Source: Gloeobacter kilaueensis JS1
GTDB lineage: Bacteria; Cyanobacteriota; Cyanobacteriia; Gloeobacterales; Gloeobacteraceae
Length of the DNA stretch: 64,000 bases
Assembly: GCF_000484535.1 (NCBI RefSeq)
Contig: NC_022600.1
Location: 2,108,001-2,172,000, forward strand
Direction of reading: 5' to 3'
Shown here: positions 27,619 to 37,348 of the stretch, in pieces
Position numbering within the stretch: the first letter of the stretch is position 1
Layout of the letters: each line of letters starts with the position of its first letter
Notes under the pieces: model-generated
Databases searched by the model: none
What the model saw: the letters and a program-made list of their open reading frames with translations, nothing else
Told to the model about the DNA's origin: nothing
Position numbers and translations under genes: made by a program

Positions 27619-27645
27619 CGCCGGGTAGAGATCTCATCTTAACCC

Positions 27646-27677
27646 TTGACTCTCAAGTTCACTTGAGGGTCTAGCCT
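27646..27677 (+). promoter_or_regulatory. MerR-type promoter/operator of copA
   Basis: TTGACT (27646-27651) and TAGCCT (27672-27677) are separated by about 20 bp, the overlong spacer that MerR activators remodel. A near-perfect dyad, arms ACTCTCAAGT (27649-27658) and ACTTGAGGGT (27661-27670), fills the spacer. It sits 26 bp before the copA start. Confidence 0.75.
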
Positions 27678-27702
27678 GAAAGAAGCAAGGGAAGGCAGGG
27701 CG

Positions 27703-29964
27703 ATGCAGATGCAACTGAAGATTCCGGCGATGCACTGCGGCGGTTGTGCCCAGGCGGTGAGACGGGCTGTGCTGGAACTAGATCCCGGTGCGCAGATAGA
27801 TGTGGATCTACAAGCGCGCACGGTGCAGATCGAATCGAAGCACCCGGAGGAGAACCTGCACCAGGTTCTCGCCGAAGCGGGCTATCCGCCGGAGAAGGCG
27901 GGGGAAGCTGAAGGTTACGGGCAACAGGCCATAGCGGACGACAGCAGCACCGAAGCTGTAGACGAGCAGGAGGCGGTGTACCGGCGGACGATGGGCAAAT
28001 TTGCCTTTGCGGCGGCGATTGCGGTGCCGGTGCTGCTCGTGGGACTGGGAGATTATGTTCCGGCCCTGGCCAGGCTGCTGATGCCTTACCAGCAGGTGGT
28101 CGGCCTGGTTTCGGCGGTCCTCAGCCTGGCGGTCCTTGCCTGGTCGGGGGCGGAGTTTTTTAAGGGAGCCTGGCACAACTTCCGCAACCACAACGCCAAT
28201 ATGGACACGCTGATTGCCCTGGGAACCGGGGCAGCGTGGCTCTACTCGTTCTTTGTCGTCGTCGCACCGGGGCTTTTTCCGGTGTCGGCGCGCGGCACGT
28301 TCTTCGATGTCGCGGTGGTGGTGACTGCCCTGGTACTGTTGGGTCAGGCGCTCGAAGCGCGGGCCCGTGGCCGGGCCAATGCCGCTTTGGGAGCCCTCCT
28401 CGATCTGCAGGCCAAGACGGCGCGGGTGCTCCGCGACGGCCAGGAAATGGACCTGCCGGTGGCCCAGGTGCGGGTGGGCGACATTCTGCTGGTGCGGCCC
28501 GGCGAAAAAGTGCCCGTGGACGGAGTGATTGTCCAGGGCGAATCGGCGATCGATGAATCGGTCGTCACCGGCGAATCGGTGCCGGTGGACAAAAAATCTG
28601 GCGACGGGGTGATCGGCTCCAGCCTCAATACGACCGGTGCTTTTCGGATGCGGGCCACCCGCGTCGGTGAGGAGACTACCCTCGCCCAAATCGTGCGTCT
28701 GGTGGGCGAGGCCCAGAGTACGAAGGTACCGATTGCCCGCCTGGTGGACACCGTGTCGCGCTACTTCGTGCCCGGCGTGGCGATCGTCGCTATCCTCACG
28801 TTTTTAGTCTGGTTCAACCTCGGTGCGCCCCTCAATCTGGCGGTGGTGACGGCGGTGACGGTGCTCGTGATCGCCTGTCCCTGTGCCCTGGGGCTGGCGG
28901 CTCCTATTAGTCTGGTGGCGGGACTGGGCAGAGCCGCCGAAAACGGCGTGCTGGTGCGCAATGGCGAGGCACTTGAGACGGCTTCCAAGCTTACGACGAT
29001 CGTGCTCGACAAGACCGGCACGATCACCCTCGGCAGACCGGAGTTGACCGATGTGCTGCCTGTGGCCGGGTTCAATCTGGATACATTGCTGGCTCTGGCC
29101 GCCGCCGCTGACCGCAACAGTGAGCATCCGCTCGCTACCGCCATCGTCAAAGGCGCTCAGGCGCGAGGCACCCAAGCGGCTGAGCCCGAACGCTTCCGGT
29201 CCATTCCTGGCCAGGGCGTCGAGGCAACAGTTGATGGGCGAACGGTGCTGGTGGGCAATGCCCGGCTGATGGAGGCCCAGAACGTGGCGATGGCAGCCTT
29301 CCAGGGCGATGCGGCGCGGCTGGCCAACTCGGGCAAGACGGCGATGTTCGTGGCGGTGGACGGGCAGGCGGCGGGCATTCTCGCCGTGGCAGACACGGTG
29401 AAACCCGATTCGCTCGCAGCGATCCGGGCTTTCGCTCGGATGGGCATCGAGGTGGCAATGATCACCGGCGACAACGAGCGCACGGCTCAAGCCATTGCCC
29501 GGCAGGTGGGCATTGAGCGGGTCATAGCCGGGGTGCAGCCCCAGGACAAGGCCCAGCAGGTGCAACGGTTGCAGGGCGAAGGGCGCACCGTCGGCATGGT
29601 CGGTGACGGGGTAAACGACGCTCCGGCTCTGGCCCAGGCGGATGTTGGTTTTGCGATCGGTACGGGCACCGACGTTGCCATCGAGGCGGCGGACATCACC
29701 CTGGTTGGCGGCTCGTTGCGCTCGGTGGTCTACGCCATCCAGATCTCGCGGGCCACCCTGGGCAACATCAAGCAGAACCTCTTCGGCGCTTTTATCTACA
29801 ACAGTCTGGGCATCCCGGTGGCGGCGGGGCTCTTTTATCCGCTGTTTGGCTGGCTGCTCTCGCCCATCCTCGCCGGGGGAGCGATGGCTCTTTCGAGCAT
29901 TACCGTCGTACTCAACGCCAGCCGCCTGCGGCTTTTTGCTCCCAAATCCGTTTCGGAGGCATAA
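27703..29964 (+). CDS. copA: Cu(I)-exporting P1B-type ATPase
   Basis: 753 residues. One N-terminal heavy-metal domain carries MHCGGC (C12-x-x-C15). It is followed by eight predicted TM helices, the A-domain TGES (VTGESVPV), the TM6 metal motif C392-P-C394 (CPCALG), phosphorylation Asp D436 in DKTGT, the nucleotide-binding SEHP (NSEHPLA) and GDGVNDAPAL. The CPCALG core with a CxxC domain marks a P1B-1 copper or silver pump. It is preceded by a MerR operator and followed 3 bp later by a cupredoxin gene. Confidence 0.95.
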   Translation: MQMQLKIPAMHCGGCAQAVRRAVLELDPGAQIDVDLQARTVQIESKHPEENLHQVLAEAGYPPEKAGEAEGYGQQAIADDSSTEAVDEQEAVYRRTMGKFAFAAAIAVPVLLVGLGDYVPALARLLMPYQQVVGLVSAVLSLAVLAWSGAEFFKGAWHNFRNHNANMDTLIALGTGAAWLYSFFVVVAPGLFPVSARGTFFDVAVVVTALVLLGQALEARARGRANAALGALLDLQAKTARVLRDGQEMDLPVAQVRVGDILLVRPGEKVPVDGVIVQGESAIDESVVTGESVPVDKKSGDGVIGSSLNTTGAFRMRATRVGEETTLAQIVRLVGEAQSTKVPIARLVDTVSRYFVPGVAIVAILTFLVWFNLGAPLNLAVVTAVTVLVIACPCALGLAAPISLVAGLGRAAENGVLVRNGEALETASKLTTIVLDKTGTITLGRPELTDVLPVAGFNLDTLLALAAAADRNSEHPLATAIVKGAQARGTQAAEPERFRSIPGQGVEATVDGRTVLVGNARLMEAQNVAMAAFQGDAARLANSGKTAMFVAVDGQAAGILAVADTVKPDSLAAIRAFARMGIEVAMITGDNERTAQAIARQVGIERVIAGVQPQDKAQQVQRLQGEGRTVGMVGDGVNDAPALAQADVGFAIGTGTDVAIEAADITLVGGSLRSVVYAIQISRATLGNIKQNLFGAFIYNSLGIPVAAGLFYPLFGWLLSPILAGGAMALSSITVVLNASRLRLFAPKSVSEA

Positions 29965-29967
29965 CTC

Positions 29968-30345
29968 ATGAATGCCATTCAACTACTTGTCAATCTCATT
30001 GGCTTTGGCCTGATCGCTGCGATTGTCTGGTGGTTCTTCTTCTACAAGAACCAGGCCGCCACAGCGCGCCGTTCAGCAGGCGATTTGCAGGAAGTCGATA
30101 TCACCGTGCGGGGCGGCTACAGTCCCGCCCAGATCGTCGTCGAAGCGGGCAGGCCCGTGCGGCTTCACTTCACCCGCAAAGAATCCTCCGCCTGCAGCGA
30201 GGAAATCGTCTTTCCCCAGTTCGGCAAGCGCGCCCGTCTGCCGGAAAATCGTACCGTTACCCTCGAAGTCACCCCCGAGCGGCCCGGCGAGTACGAATTT
30301 GCCTGCGGCATGAACATGCTCCACGGCAAACTCATCGCCCGCTGA
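29968..30345 (+). CDS. membrane-anchored cupredoxin
   Basis: 125 residues. One N-terminal TM helix (LLVNLIGFGLIAAIVWWFFF) anchors a cupredoxin-like beta domain. Likely copper ligands are in SACSEEIVFPQF and FACGMNMLHG, with Cys, Met and His residues. The start is 3 bp after the copA stop, so it is translated as an operon. It may hand periplasmic copper to, or accept it from, CopA. Its last 39 bp recur at 46466-46504 (see repeat). Confidence 0.85.
   Translation: MNAIQLLVNLIGFGLIAAIVWWFFFYKNQAATARRSAGDLQEVDITVRGGYSPAQIVVEAGRPVRLHFTRKESSACSEEIVFPQFGKRARLPENRTVTLEVTPERPGEYEFACGMNMLHGKLIAR
30307..30345 (+). repeat. left 39-bp direct repeat (end of the cupredoxin gene)
   Basis: The last 13 codons including stop of the cupredoxin gene match 46466-46504 at 38 of 39 positions in the same orientation. 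Together they bracket the 16-kb metal block, as attachment-site-like repeats would. Confidence 0.85.
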
Positions 30346-30349
30346 GGAA

Positions 30350-30400
30350 CAGCGCCAGGCGCTGAGCGAAAATATACGTATTATCAGCGCCAGACTGGCG
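30350..30400 (+). repeat. two short perfect inverted repeats inside the left junction
   Basis: CAGCGCC-A-GGCGCTG (30350-30364) and CGCCAG-A-CTGGCG (30388-30400) lie just inside the left end of the metal block, between the cupredoxin stop and the TolC-type gene. They could be hairpins ending the copA transcript or protein sites at the junction. There is no T-run. Confidence 0.45.
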
Positions 30401-30520
30401 ACTCCTGATGAACGACGACAGTACCAAAACGGCTACTTCTGCAGTTGTAGATTGGTTGAAAGCCATGCCCTCTCTAGCTTTTACCGGTAGAAGTGCGCAA
30501 CACTTACAAAAGCAGTCCGG

Positions 30521-31837
30521 CTATAACTCAGAAAGCTCGGTGCCCGTTGCCTTTTCGATATCTGCCCAAGCGTTCTGATAGGCGACCACGGTGTCGAGAT
30601 AGGCGGAGCGAATCTGCTGGTCAGATTGCTGGGCAAGGATGACAGTCGCCAGCCCAGCCTTGCCGACCTCATAGCTGCGTCGCGCCAATCGAACCACCTC
30701 GGCAGAATCAGGAAGCAAGCGCTTTTGGTATCTGCGAATGTTTTCCTGGGCGGTTGTGAGATCCTGATAAGCCGTTTGTACCTCAGCGGCGATCTGGGCA
30801 CGGATCGCCGTAGTCTGTAATTCTGACTGCTCGATAACAGCTTCAGCCTTAAAGATCTCACCTCGCTGGTTGTAGAACACAGGCAGAGGAATATTGGCAC
30901 CGATGAGCAATCCCTGAGTCTGTGGGTCGCCAATATTGTTTGCGGTGAAGGTGATACCCATGATTGCCTGCACATCCGGCGTTCGTAGCGAATCAGCAAC
31001 CCGCAACTGGGCACGGGCGACAGCAGTTTGCTGAACTGCAACGCGCAGATCGAGCCGGTGGGCGTAGGCGCGCTCCAGCAATTCCTCGGCGGAGGGTATC
31101 CGGGTGTTCTGAGTCGGAGTAAGCTCGGTTTTCTGAATATCGAGATTAAACAGGCTCTTGTCGCGCACATCGAGAGCAGTTTGGGGGCTTTCGCCCAACA
31201 AAGCATTGAGTTGCACCCGTGAGCGCTGAACGCGGCTGAGGGCAGTGGTGCGCTGGGGCTCGCCCTGGTTGCGGGCCAGCTCAGCTTGAAATAACTCCGC
31301 CTCAGCCACTGCCCCGGCATTGAATCGCTTGCGCACCAACTCCACTAATTGCCTTAACAACCGGATTTGCTCATCGATGGCCTGAACCTGGGCTTCAGAG
31401 GTGGCGAACTCGGCGTAGGCCCGCCGTACTTGAGAATGGATATCAAAGCGTTGGGCGTTCAGCTGCAGCTGAGTCAATTCGTATTCATTTGCCGCGAGCT
31501 GCAACCGAGCGTCTCGCTTTCCTCCCAATTCAAATGTCTGGGCTATGCTCACCTGCTGAAGATTATTGAAGAGGGCATAAGCATCGAAGAAACCGTAGGC
31601 TACTGAGAAGATCGGGTTGGGGACGGCACCGGCAATGGTAATGTCGGCTTGACCGATTTTGAGGATACGACGGGCCGTTACCAGTTGTGGATTGCGCTCG
31701 TCAGCCCGAGCGAATGCTTCGCTGAGAGTCAACTGGAAGCCAGAGGGAGCTTGCACCTGGGCGCAGGCTGAAATCCCAAAATCTGGTATTCCGAGCAGAG
31801 CAGCGAGAAAGATACCTGGGAGTTTTGACAACCTCAT
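30521..31837 (-). CDS. TolC/CusC-type outer-membrane factor
   Basis: 438 residues with a signal sequence (LPGIFLAALLGIPDFGISACAQ). The two-fold TolC repeat is visible: LTLSEAFARADERNPQLVTARRIL at the start, paired coiled-coil helices, and GANIPLPVFYNQRGE in the second half. It is the last gene of the minus-strand pump operon RND-adaptor-OMF (36234 to 30521) and forms the exit duct. It is a close paralogue of the plus-strand factor at 42351-43709; the shared C-terminal stretch QQIRSAYLD is nearly identical. Confidence 0.9.
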   Translation of the reverse strand: MRLSKLPGIFLAALLGIPDFGISACAQVQAPSGFQLTLSEAFARADERNPQLVTARRILKIGQADITIAGAVPNPIFSVAYGFFDAYALFNNLQQVSIAQTFELGGKRDARLQLAANEYELTQLQLNAQRFDIHSQVRRAYAEFATSEAQVQAIDEQIRLLRQLVELVRKRFNAGAVAEAELFQAELARNQGEPQRTTALSRVQRSRVQLNALLGESPQTALDVRDKSLFNLDIQKTELTPTQNTRIPSAEELLERAYAHRLDLRVAVQQTAVARAQLRVADSLRTPDVQAIMGITFTANNIGDPQTQGLLIGANIPLPVFYNQRGEIFKAEAVIEQSELQTTAIRAQIAAEVQTAYQDLTTAQENIRRYQKRLLPDSAEVVRLARRSYEVGKAGLATVILAQQSDQQIRSAYLDTVVAYQNAWADIEKATGTELSEL

Positions 31838-31864
31838 CGCAGCAATCCCTTTGAATGCTTCTAT

Positions 31865-33085
31865 TTACTGGTTGACAAGTTGAATCGCGCGTCCATGCAA
31901 CTCGACGCTGCCTTTGACTGCTATCTTTTCTCCGGGGGCAAGGCCAGATTTTACTTCCACCTGCGAATCAAAGGTGCGACCGAGGATGAGACGGCGCTCT
32001 TCGTAAGTATGGTGGTCTTGCTCGACGTAAGCAACATAAGTCTCGCCGCTTTTTTGAACCGCAGCTGTAGGCACCGCGAGCACTGAAATGCTACCTGAAA
32101 GCAGAGTGAGGCGAGCGAACATCTGGGGCTTGAGTCTACCACTAGAGTTGTCGATAGTCGCTCGCACTGCCAGGGTACGCGTTTGCGGATCGAGGCCGGG
32201 TGCGATGTAGTCAAGTCGGCCACTGAAGGTTTTGCCGGGGTAACTATCGACGCGGGCCGTTGCAGGCAGCCCGATCCGGGTTGAAGCGATATCTTTTTCG
32301 AACACCTGGGCAATGAGCCACACCTTCGTCAAATCCGCTACGACAAACAGCGGCTTACTACCATCCACAAGTTCGCCCGGATTGAAATTGCGTGCTGCGA
32401 TGATGCCAGAGCGAGGAGTACGGACCATCACAGTGTTGTCAACCTTTTGCTCGCGCACCACTCGATTCGCCTCGCCTGGACCCATCCCCAAAAGCCGCAG
32501 CCGCTCAGAAGCAGTGGTGATTAGGGCATGGCGCTTGCGGACGAGACTGTGCAGAACAGCTGCTGCCTTTAGATACTCGCTTCGTGCCTGCTCAAAATCG
32601 GCGCGGACACCAACTTTTTCGGCCAAAAGCTGCTTTTCTCGCTCGAAGGTGCTCCTAGTAAGAGTCAATTGCACCTGGTCTTGCTCGCGCTCGGCGTCGA
32701 GTTCGAGAATCTGCTGGAGCAACTCCGATTCAATCTGAGCCACCTCGCTGCTGCGCAGGATGGCAAGCAGTTGACCGGCTACCACTCGCTCGCCAGGTTG
32801 GACAGCGATCCGCTCGACTCGCCCCGATACAGGGGAAGCGATCTCCGTAGTACGGTCAGCAGCGCTTTGAACCTGACCGCTTGCAACGATCTCAACCGGG
32901 AGAATGCGCTTCGTGACCGTAGAGGTGGTGATCTGGACCTGGCGAAGTTCACCGGCTTCGAGTCGAAGCCGCACAGGTCCGTCGGCCTTCGACGGTTTCG
33001 CCCGGGGTTGGGCGCTGGAGATTTTCGCGGTGCAACTGGTGAGTAAGCTACCGAGGAGCAGTGCAATCAGCAGTGGAAGCTTCAC
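31865..33085 (-). CDS. RND periplasmic adaptor (CusB/CzcB type)
   Basis: 406 residues from GTG 33085; the start overlaps the RND stop (GTGA), showing translational coupling, and GGGAG lies upstream. It has a lipoprotein signal (LIALLLGSLLTSC), a biotinyl-lipoyl hairpin flanked by helices (QVQSAADRTTEIASPVSGRVERI; MVRTPRSGIIAARNFNPGELV), a beta-barrel (PGKTFSGRLDYIAPGLDPQTRTLAV) and a membrane-proximal domain. It bridges the inner-membrane pump and the outer-membrane factor. No Cys/Met/His-rich metal tail is visible. Confidence 0.92.
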   Translation of the reverse strand: MKLPLLIALLLGSLLTSCTAKISSAQPRAKPSKADGPVRLRLEAGELRQVQITTSTVTKRILPVEIVASGQVQSAADRTTEIASPVSGRVERIAVQPGERVVAGQLLAILRSSEVAQIESELLQQILELDAEREQDQVQLTLTRSTFEREKQLLAEKVGVRADFEQARSEYLKAAAVLHSLVRKRHALITTASERLRLLGMGPGEANRVVREQKVDNTVMVRTPRSGIIAARNFNPGELVDGSKPLFVVADLTKVWLIAQVFEKDIASTRIGLPATARVDSYPGKTFSGRLDYIAPGLDPQTRTLAVRATIDNSSGRLKPQMFARLTLLSGSISVLAVPTAAVQKSGETYVAYVEQDHHTYEERRLILGRTFDSQVEVKSGLAPGEKIAVKGSVELHGRAIQLVNQ

Positions 33086-36000
33086 TTGACAGCTGTCTCC
33101 CGAATTTCAATGGGCAATGGGTCCGCTTGCTCCTGCGCCGTGTTGGGGGACGGTGCAAAGTAGCGGTAAAGGGTTGGCAGGACCAGTAATGTAAGTGCCG
33201 TAGCTGACACCAGTCCACCAATAATCACGATGGCGAAGGGTTTTTGGGTTTGCGCACCAATTTCGTTAGATAGCGCCGCAGGCAGCAGTCCTAGGGTGGC
33301 AACTGTTGCAGTCATCAGCACTGGGCGCATTCGGGCCACTGCCCCTTCAAAGACTGCTTCTTGCAGTTCCAGGCCCCGGCGTTGCAGCTCGCCCACGCAG
33401 GAGACAAGCAAAATGCCATTTTGAACGGCCACCCCAAAAAGAGCGATGAAGCCGACCCCCGCCGATATCGAGAAGTACGTGCCCGTGAAGAATAGCCCCA
33501 GCACCCCGCCAATGGCCGCCAGCGGTACGACCGCGAAGACGACAGCAGCGCTCCTGATGGTGCCAAAAGCAGCATAGAGGATTCCCAGAATGATGAGGAT
33601 AGTCACCGGCAACACGACCGCGAGTTGGGCAAGGGCCTCCTGCTGCCGCTGGAACTCGCCGCTCCAGATAATTCGATAGCCAGATGGAATCTGAATTTCG
33701 GACGCGACTCGACGCTGGGCGTCAGCCACCGCAGCTGCCAGATCCCGACCGCGCACGTTGGCCCGGATGGTCGAAAGTCTTGAACCCGCCTCGCGCCAGA
33801 CCTGGGTGGCACCGTCTACTTCTTTAAGCGAGGCCACCTGGGCCAGGGGAATTTTGGTACCCGCCGGAGTATCGATCAGCACGCGGGCGAGTGCTGTCTC
33901 ACTGTCGCGATAGGACGGAGCGAGGCGGACAGAGAGGTCGAAGCGTCGCTCCCCTTCGATGATCGAAGTGGCGACTTTGCCAGCCATCGCCGTTTCAACC
34001 AGAGCCTGCAAGTCGGAGACATTCAGGCCATAGCGCGCAGCCTGGGTGCGGTCGATTGTGACGGCGAATTGCGGTTGGCCCAGCAGCGGATCGACGATCA
34101 CATCGACAATCCCCGGTGTCTGGCGCATGAGCCTGCCCACCCGGCTTCCGAGTTCTTCCAGCTTCAGCAGATCAGGACCGGCGATCTTGGCCACCAGTGA
34201 ACCCTGGACACCCGAGAGTGCCTCGTCGAGCATCATCTGGATGTACTGGCTGAAGTAGTAGTCCACTCCAGGAATCTGTTCGAGATCACGGCGCATTGCA
34301 ACGATGAGTGCATTTTTGTCCGCGTGGAACGCGGAGCGCCATTCACGGGCCGGTTTGAGGTCCACGAAGTATTCTTGATCAGCGAATCGCATCGGGTCGG
34401 TCCCGTCGTCCGGTCCACCTTCCTGGGAGAGAACCTGTACAACTTCCGGATAACGAAGCAGGCAATTGCGCACCTTGCGCGCCACGGCAACGGAATGTTC
34501 AAGGGTGACCGAGCCGGGTTTAATCGTGGTGCGTAGCCAAATGTTGCCCTCGTCGAGGTGGGGCAAGAACTCGCTGCCCAACTGCAAGAAAACCAGCGCA
34601 GCGACCACCGAGGCGGCTACAGCTCCGCCAATCACAGGCGCGGGATGAGCAAGCGACCAGCGCAGCGAGGGGATGTAGAGGCGGCGAGCAAAATGCACCA
34701 CCGGGCTTTCGCGCTCGACGAGGGGTTTACCCACCAAAAAGATCGCGCACAGAACCGGGATAAGGGTGAGGGCAGCCACAGCCGCTCCCAAAAGGGCAGC
34801 GACCATCGTCAGTGCCAAGGGGCGAAATAGTTTTCCTTCTACCCCGCCAAAAGTGAAGATGGGTAGGAAGGTGACAACGATGACACCGATGCCGTAGAGT
34901 ACGGGCCGACCGACTTCCTGGGCGGAGTGGGTCAAAAGTTGCAAGCGCTCGCGCATGCTCAACTGCTGCCCTTCGCTCGCCAGGCGACGCACAATGTTTT
35001 CGCTCATCACCACCGCCCCGTCTACCAGGATGCCGAAATCGATCGCCCCCAGCGACAGCAAATTCGCCGGAACTCCCGCCAGACTCAAGACGATGAAGGC
35101 CACCAGGACCGATAGGGGAATGACACAGGCAGTGATGAGCGCCGATCGACCGTCGAACAGAAAGAGCCACAGCACAGCGATCACCAGGGCGATGCCCACC
35201 GCCACGTTCTCACCGACCGTGTGCAAGGTGTTGTTGATCAGACCCAGGCGGTCGTACAGGGGCACGAGCTTGACCCCTTCGGGCAGACGGGAGCGGATCT
35301 CCGGAAGCTTTTTGTAGAGACTTTCGAGCACTTTCGAAGGATTCTCGCCCGAGCGCATCCAGATGATTCCCTCGATCACATCCTCCTTGGTATCCAGACC
35401 CACCTGCCCGCGCCGCACCCTGGGGCCGACGGTTACCTCGGCAACATCGCGCACCAGCACCGGCGTTCCGGCGCTCGGGGTGGCGACGACCACCGCAGCG
35501 ATGTCAGCCTGACCTGCAAGCAGGCCCAGCTCGCGCACGATGAAAGCCTGGTTGTTTTTTTGAATGAAGCCGCCGCCTGTGGTGGCATTAGAGTTGGTGA
35601 GCGCCTCGTAGACCTGCTGGAGGGTGACGCCGTGCGCCTGCAACCGTTCCGGATCGACGTTTACCTGATAGGTTTTGGTGGGGCCACCCTGACTGATAAC
35701 ATCGATCACTCCTGGAATCTGCCGGAACGCCTTCTCCAGCTCCCACTCCTGAATGGCCCGCAGCCCCATCGGCGTGTAGTAAGGACTCTGGAGGGTGTAG
35801 CGGTAAATTTCGCGCACCGAGCCGCCGACATCCGCGTCGAGCCCCGGCTGGGCATCCTCCGGCAAGTCTGCCCCGGCAATCCTTTCGAGCACCTGCTGGC
35901 GGGCAAGGCTGGTGGGTGTGCCATCCTTGAATGTCATGGTCACAATCGACAAACCGTAGAGCGAGATCGACCGCAAAGCCGTCTGGTTGGGAATGCCATT

Positions 36001-36234
36001 TAGCTCTTTTTCTAGAGGCACCGTCACAGCGCGCTCGACCTCCTCGGTGCCCTTGCCTGGATATAGCGTGATCACTCGCACCAGCGGATCAGACAACTCT
36101 GGATAAGCCTCCAGGGGCAAGAATCGCCAGGCCAGGCCGCCTACGATCGCTATCGCCAGGGCGAGGACGATTGTCAACCAGCGTTTGGCCAGAGCGAACC
36201 CGATCAAGCGCTCGACTGGATGATTTGTAGTCAT
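33082..36234 (-). CDS. HME-RND metal efflux pump (CzcA/CusA family)
   Basis: About 1050 residues; ATG 36234 is preferred since GGAG sits 6 bp upstream (frame opens at 36270). Twelve TM helices and two large periplasmic loops are present. The TM4 proton-relay motif GAIDFGILVDGAVVMSEN is of the CzcA (divalent cation) type. It drives export of heavy metal cations with proton influx. First gene of a three-gene pump operon with its own adaptor and outer-membrane factor. Zn/Co/Cd specificity is inferred from the motif and the neighbouring ZntA-like gene. Confidence 0.93.
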   Translation of the reverse strand: MTTNHPVERLIGFALAKRWLTIVLALAIAIVGGLAWRFLPLEAYPELSDPLVRVITLYPGKGTEEVERAVTVPLEKELNGIPNQTALRSISLYGLSIVTMTFKDGTPTSLARQQVLERIAGADLPEDAQPGLDADVGGSVREIYRYTLQSPYYTPMGLRAIQEWELEKAFRQIPGVIDVISQGGPTKTYQVNVDPERLQAHGVTLQQVYEALTNSNATTGGGFIQKNNQAFIVRELGLLAGQADIAAVVVATPSAGTPVLVRDVAEVTVGPRVRRGQVGLDTKEDVIEGIIWMRSGENPSKVLESLYKKLPEIRSRLPEGVKLVPLYDRLGLINNTLHTVGENVAVGIALVIAVLWLFLFDGRSALITACVIPLSVLVAFIVLSLAGVPANLLSLGAIDFGILVDGAVVMSENIVRRLASEGQQLSMRERLQLLTHSAQEVGRPVLYGIGVIVVTFLPIFTFGGVEGKLFRPLALTMVAALLGAAVAALTLIPVLCAIFLVGKPLVERESPVVHFARRLYIPSLRWSLAHPAPVIGGAVAASVVAALVFLQLGSEFLPHLDEGNIWLRTTIKPGSVTLEHSVAVARKVRNCLLRYPEVVQVLSQEGGPDDGTDPMRFADQEYFVDLKPAREWRSAFHADKNALIVAMRRDLEQIPGVDYYFSQYIQMMLDEALSGVQGSLVAKIAGPDLLKLEELGSRVGRLMRQTPGIVDVIVDPLLGQPQFAVTIDRTQAARYGLNVSDLQALVETAMAGKVATSIIEGERRFDLSVRLAPSYRDSETALARVLIDTPAGTKIPLAQVASLKEVDGATQVWREAGSRLSTIRANVRGRDLAAAVADAQRRVASEIQIPSGYRIIWSGEFQRQQEALAQLAVVLPVTILIILGILYAAFGTIRSAAVVFAVVPLAAIGGVLGLFFTGTYFSISAGVGFIALFGVAVQNGILLVSCVGELQRRGLELQEAVFEGAVARMRPVLMTATVATLGLLPAALSNEIGAQTQKPFAIVIIGGLVSATALTLLVLPTLYRYFAPSPNTAQEQADPLPIEIRETAVK

Positions 36235-36313
36235 GCCCATCTCCGTTGTGCAAAATCCAGCGGTGCTCACGCACAGCCAGCAAGCTCAGGTGCGAAGAAA
36301 AATTTCTCCGTTA

Positions 36314-36328
36314 GTTACAAAGCGTAAC
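36314..36328 (-). promoter_or_regulatory. dyad upstream of the minus-strand pump operon
   Basis: A perfect inverted repeat, GTTAC and GTAAC around five bases, lies about 80 bp before the RND start in an AT-rich 154-bp gap. It may be an operator for a separate pump promoter. No sequence-specific factor can be named. Confidence 0.35.
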
Positions 36329-36388
36329 AAGGAAAGCCAAATTATGAAATAGGTATGAAAACTTAAATTGCTTTGGCCAGGCTTTCCT

Positions 36389-37348
36389 TCAAGGAGTTTG
36401 CTGCAGCAGATCCAGGCAGTGAGGAATCAGATCCGCACATAGCAGCGCTACACAGGCAAAGGCCAGCCAGGTAACTGCCAACCGCCAGCCCGGCACAGTT
36501 GGCCGTGGGCCGGGTACCTCGCCATGCAGACCGATCAAGTGTTCCAGGCGCTCCTCGAAGTCTTCGCCGGTAGTCGCGCACGGGCAGGCGTCACCGCTCG
36601 GGACGTGTTCTTCCAATACTTTCAGCAAAATGTTCGCCAGTCTGAGCGGTTGACCGGTCAAGCTCGCCGCCATCTCGTCGGCAGCAAGTTCGCGTTCCCG
36701 GACGAACCCTTTGTAAGCTCGTCGGCCTAAGCGGATCCGAGACGCCGCCGTTGACAAACCAGCAGCGATGGCAGCGAGCAAATTGTCCTGCCGGGCAACG
36801 TGCGCCAGCTCGTGGGCGAGCACTGGGCGCAACTGCTCCACCGACAACTGCTCGAAGTACCAGCTGGACAGATAGACTACCGGCCGGCGAAAACCCATGA
36901 CTAGGGCGACGGGTTTTTGGGTGAGCAGACGTCGCAGGAGTGGCGCGTCCATCCCGGCCTCCGCTGACAAGGTGTCGAGCAAAACCTGTGCTTCGCTCAC
37001 CTGCGCGTCTGTGCGAGAACAGGCCCGCAGTTGATCAGCAAGACGCAGGTGGCGCAGGATGTACACGCAAACGCCCGGAATGGTGAGTGCTGCGAACCCC
37101 AGTAGCGGCCACAGCGGCAGCCCAGCCAGGCCATGAGCGATCCAAGCAAGACCTCCCGCCTGCAAGTCTTCCAGAATGTGCCATAAGACGAGGCAACCGG
37201 TGGCTGCAGGAGCGGCCAGTTCGATGAGCTGTGCCTGCCGCCTGCACTCCCATCGCCGCTCGTCACGCAACCGCACCCGCGTCCAGTACCCGAGGCCCAG
37301 TGCGAAAGTTGCCCCCCCAAGCACGGGAAAAAGCAGTTCAACGAGCAT
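36389..37348 (-). CDS. BlaR1-like M56 membrane protease (regulatory)
   Basis: About 320 residues from ATG 37348, which has GGGGGAGGAGG directly before it and overlaps the end of the BlaI gene by 11 bp. Four or so TM helices surround the M56 zinc site H179-E-x-x-H183 (LAHELAHVARQDN) and the ERELAAD third-ligand motif. There is no penicillin-binding sensor as in BlaR1; instead a Cys pair (GDACPCATTGED) lies near the C-terminus and could bind metal. By analogy with BlaR1/MecR1 and with PetP of Synechocystis, it probably destroys the adjacent BlaI-type repressor upon a signal. Confidence 0.85.
   Translation of the reverse strand: MLVELLFPVLGGATFALGLGYWTRVRLRDERRWECRRQAQLIELAAPAATGCLVLWHILEDLQAGGLAWIAHGLAGLPLWPLLGFAALTIPGVCVYILRHLRLADQLRACSRTDAQVSEAQVLLDTLSAEAGMDAPLLRRLLTQKPVALVMGFRRPVVYLSSWYFEQLSVEQLRPVLAHELAHVARQDNLLAAIAAGLSTAASRIRLGRRAYKGFVRERELAADEMAASLTGQPLRLANILLKVLEEHVPSGDACPCATTGEDFEERLEHLIGLHGEVPGPRPTVPGWRLAVTWLAFACVALLCADLIPHCLDLLQQTP

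Noticed and set aside
30408-30580. Small plus-strand frame starting MNDDSTKTATS
   Set aside because: It runs antisense into the TolC-type gene and has no family or ribosome binding site.
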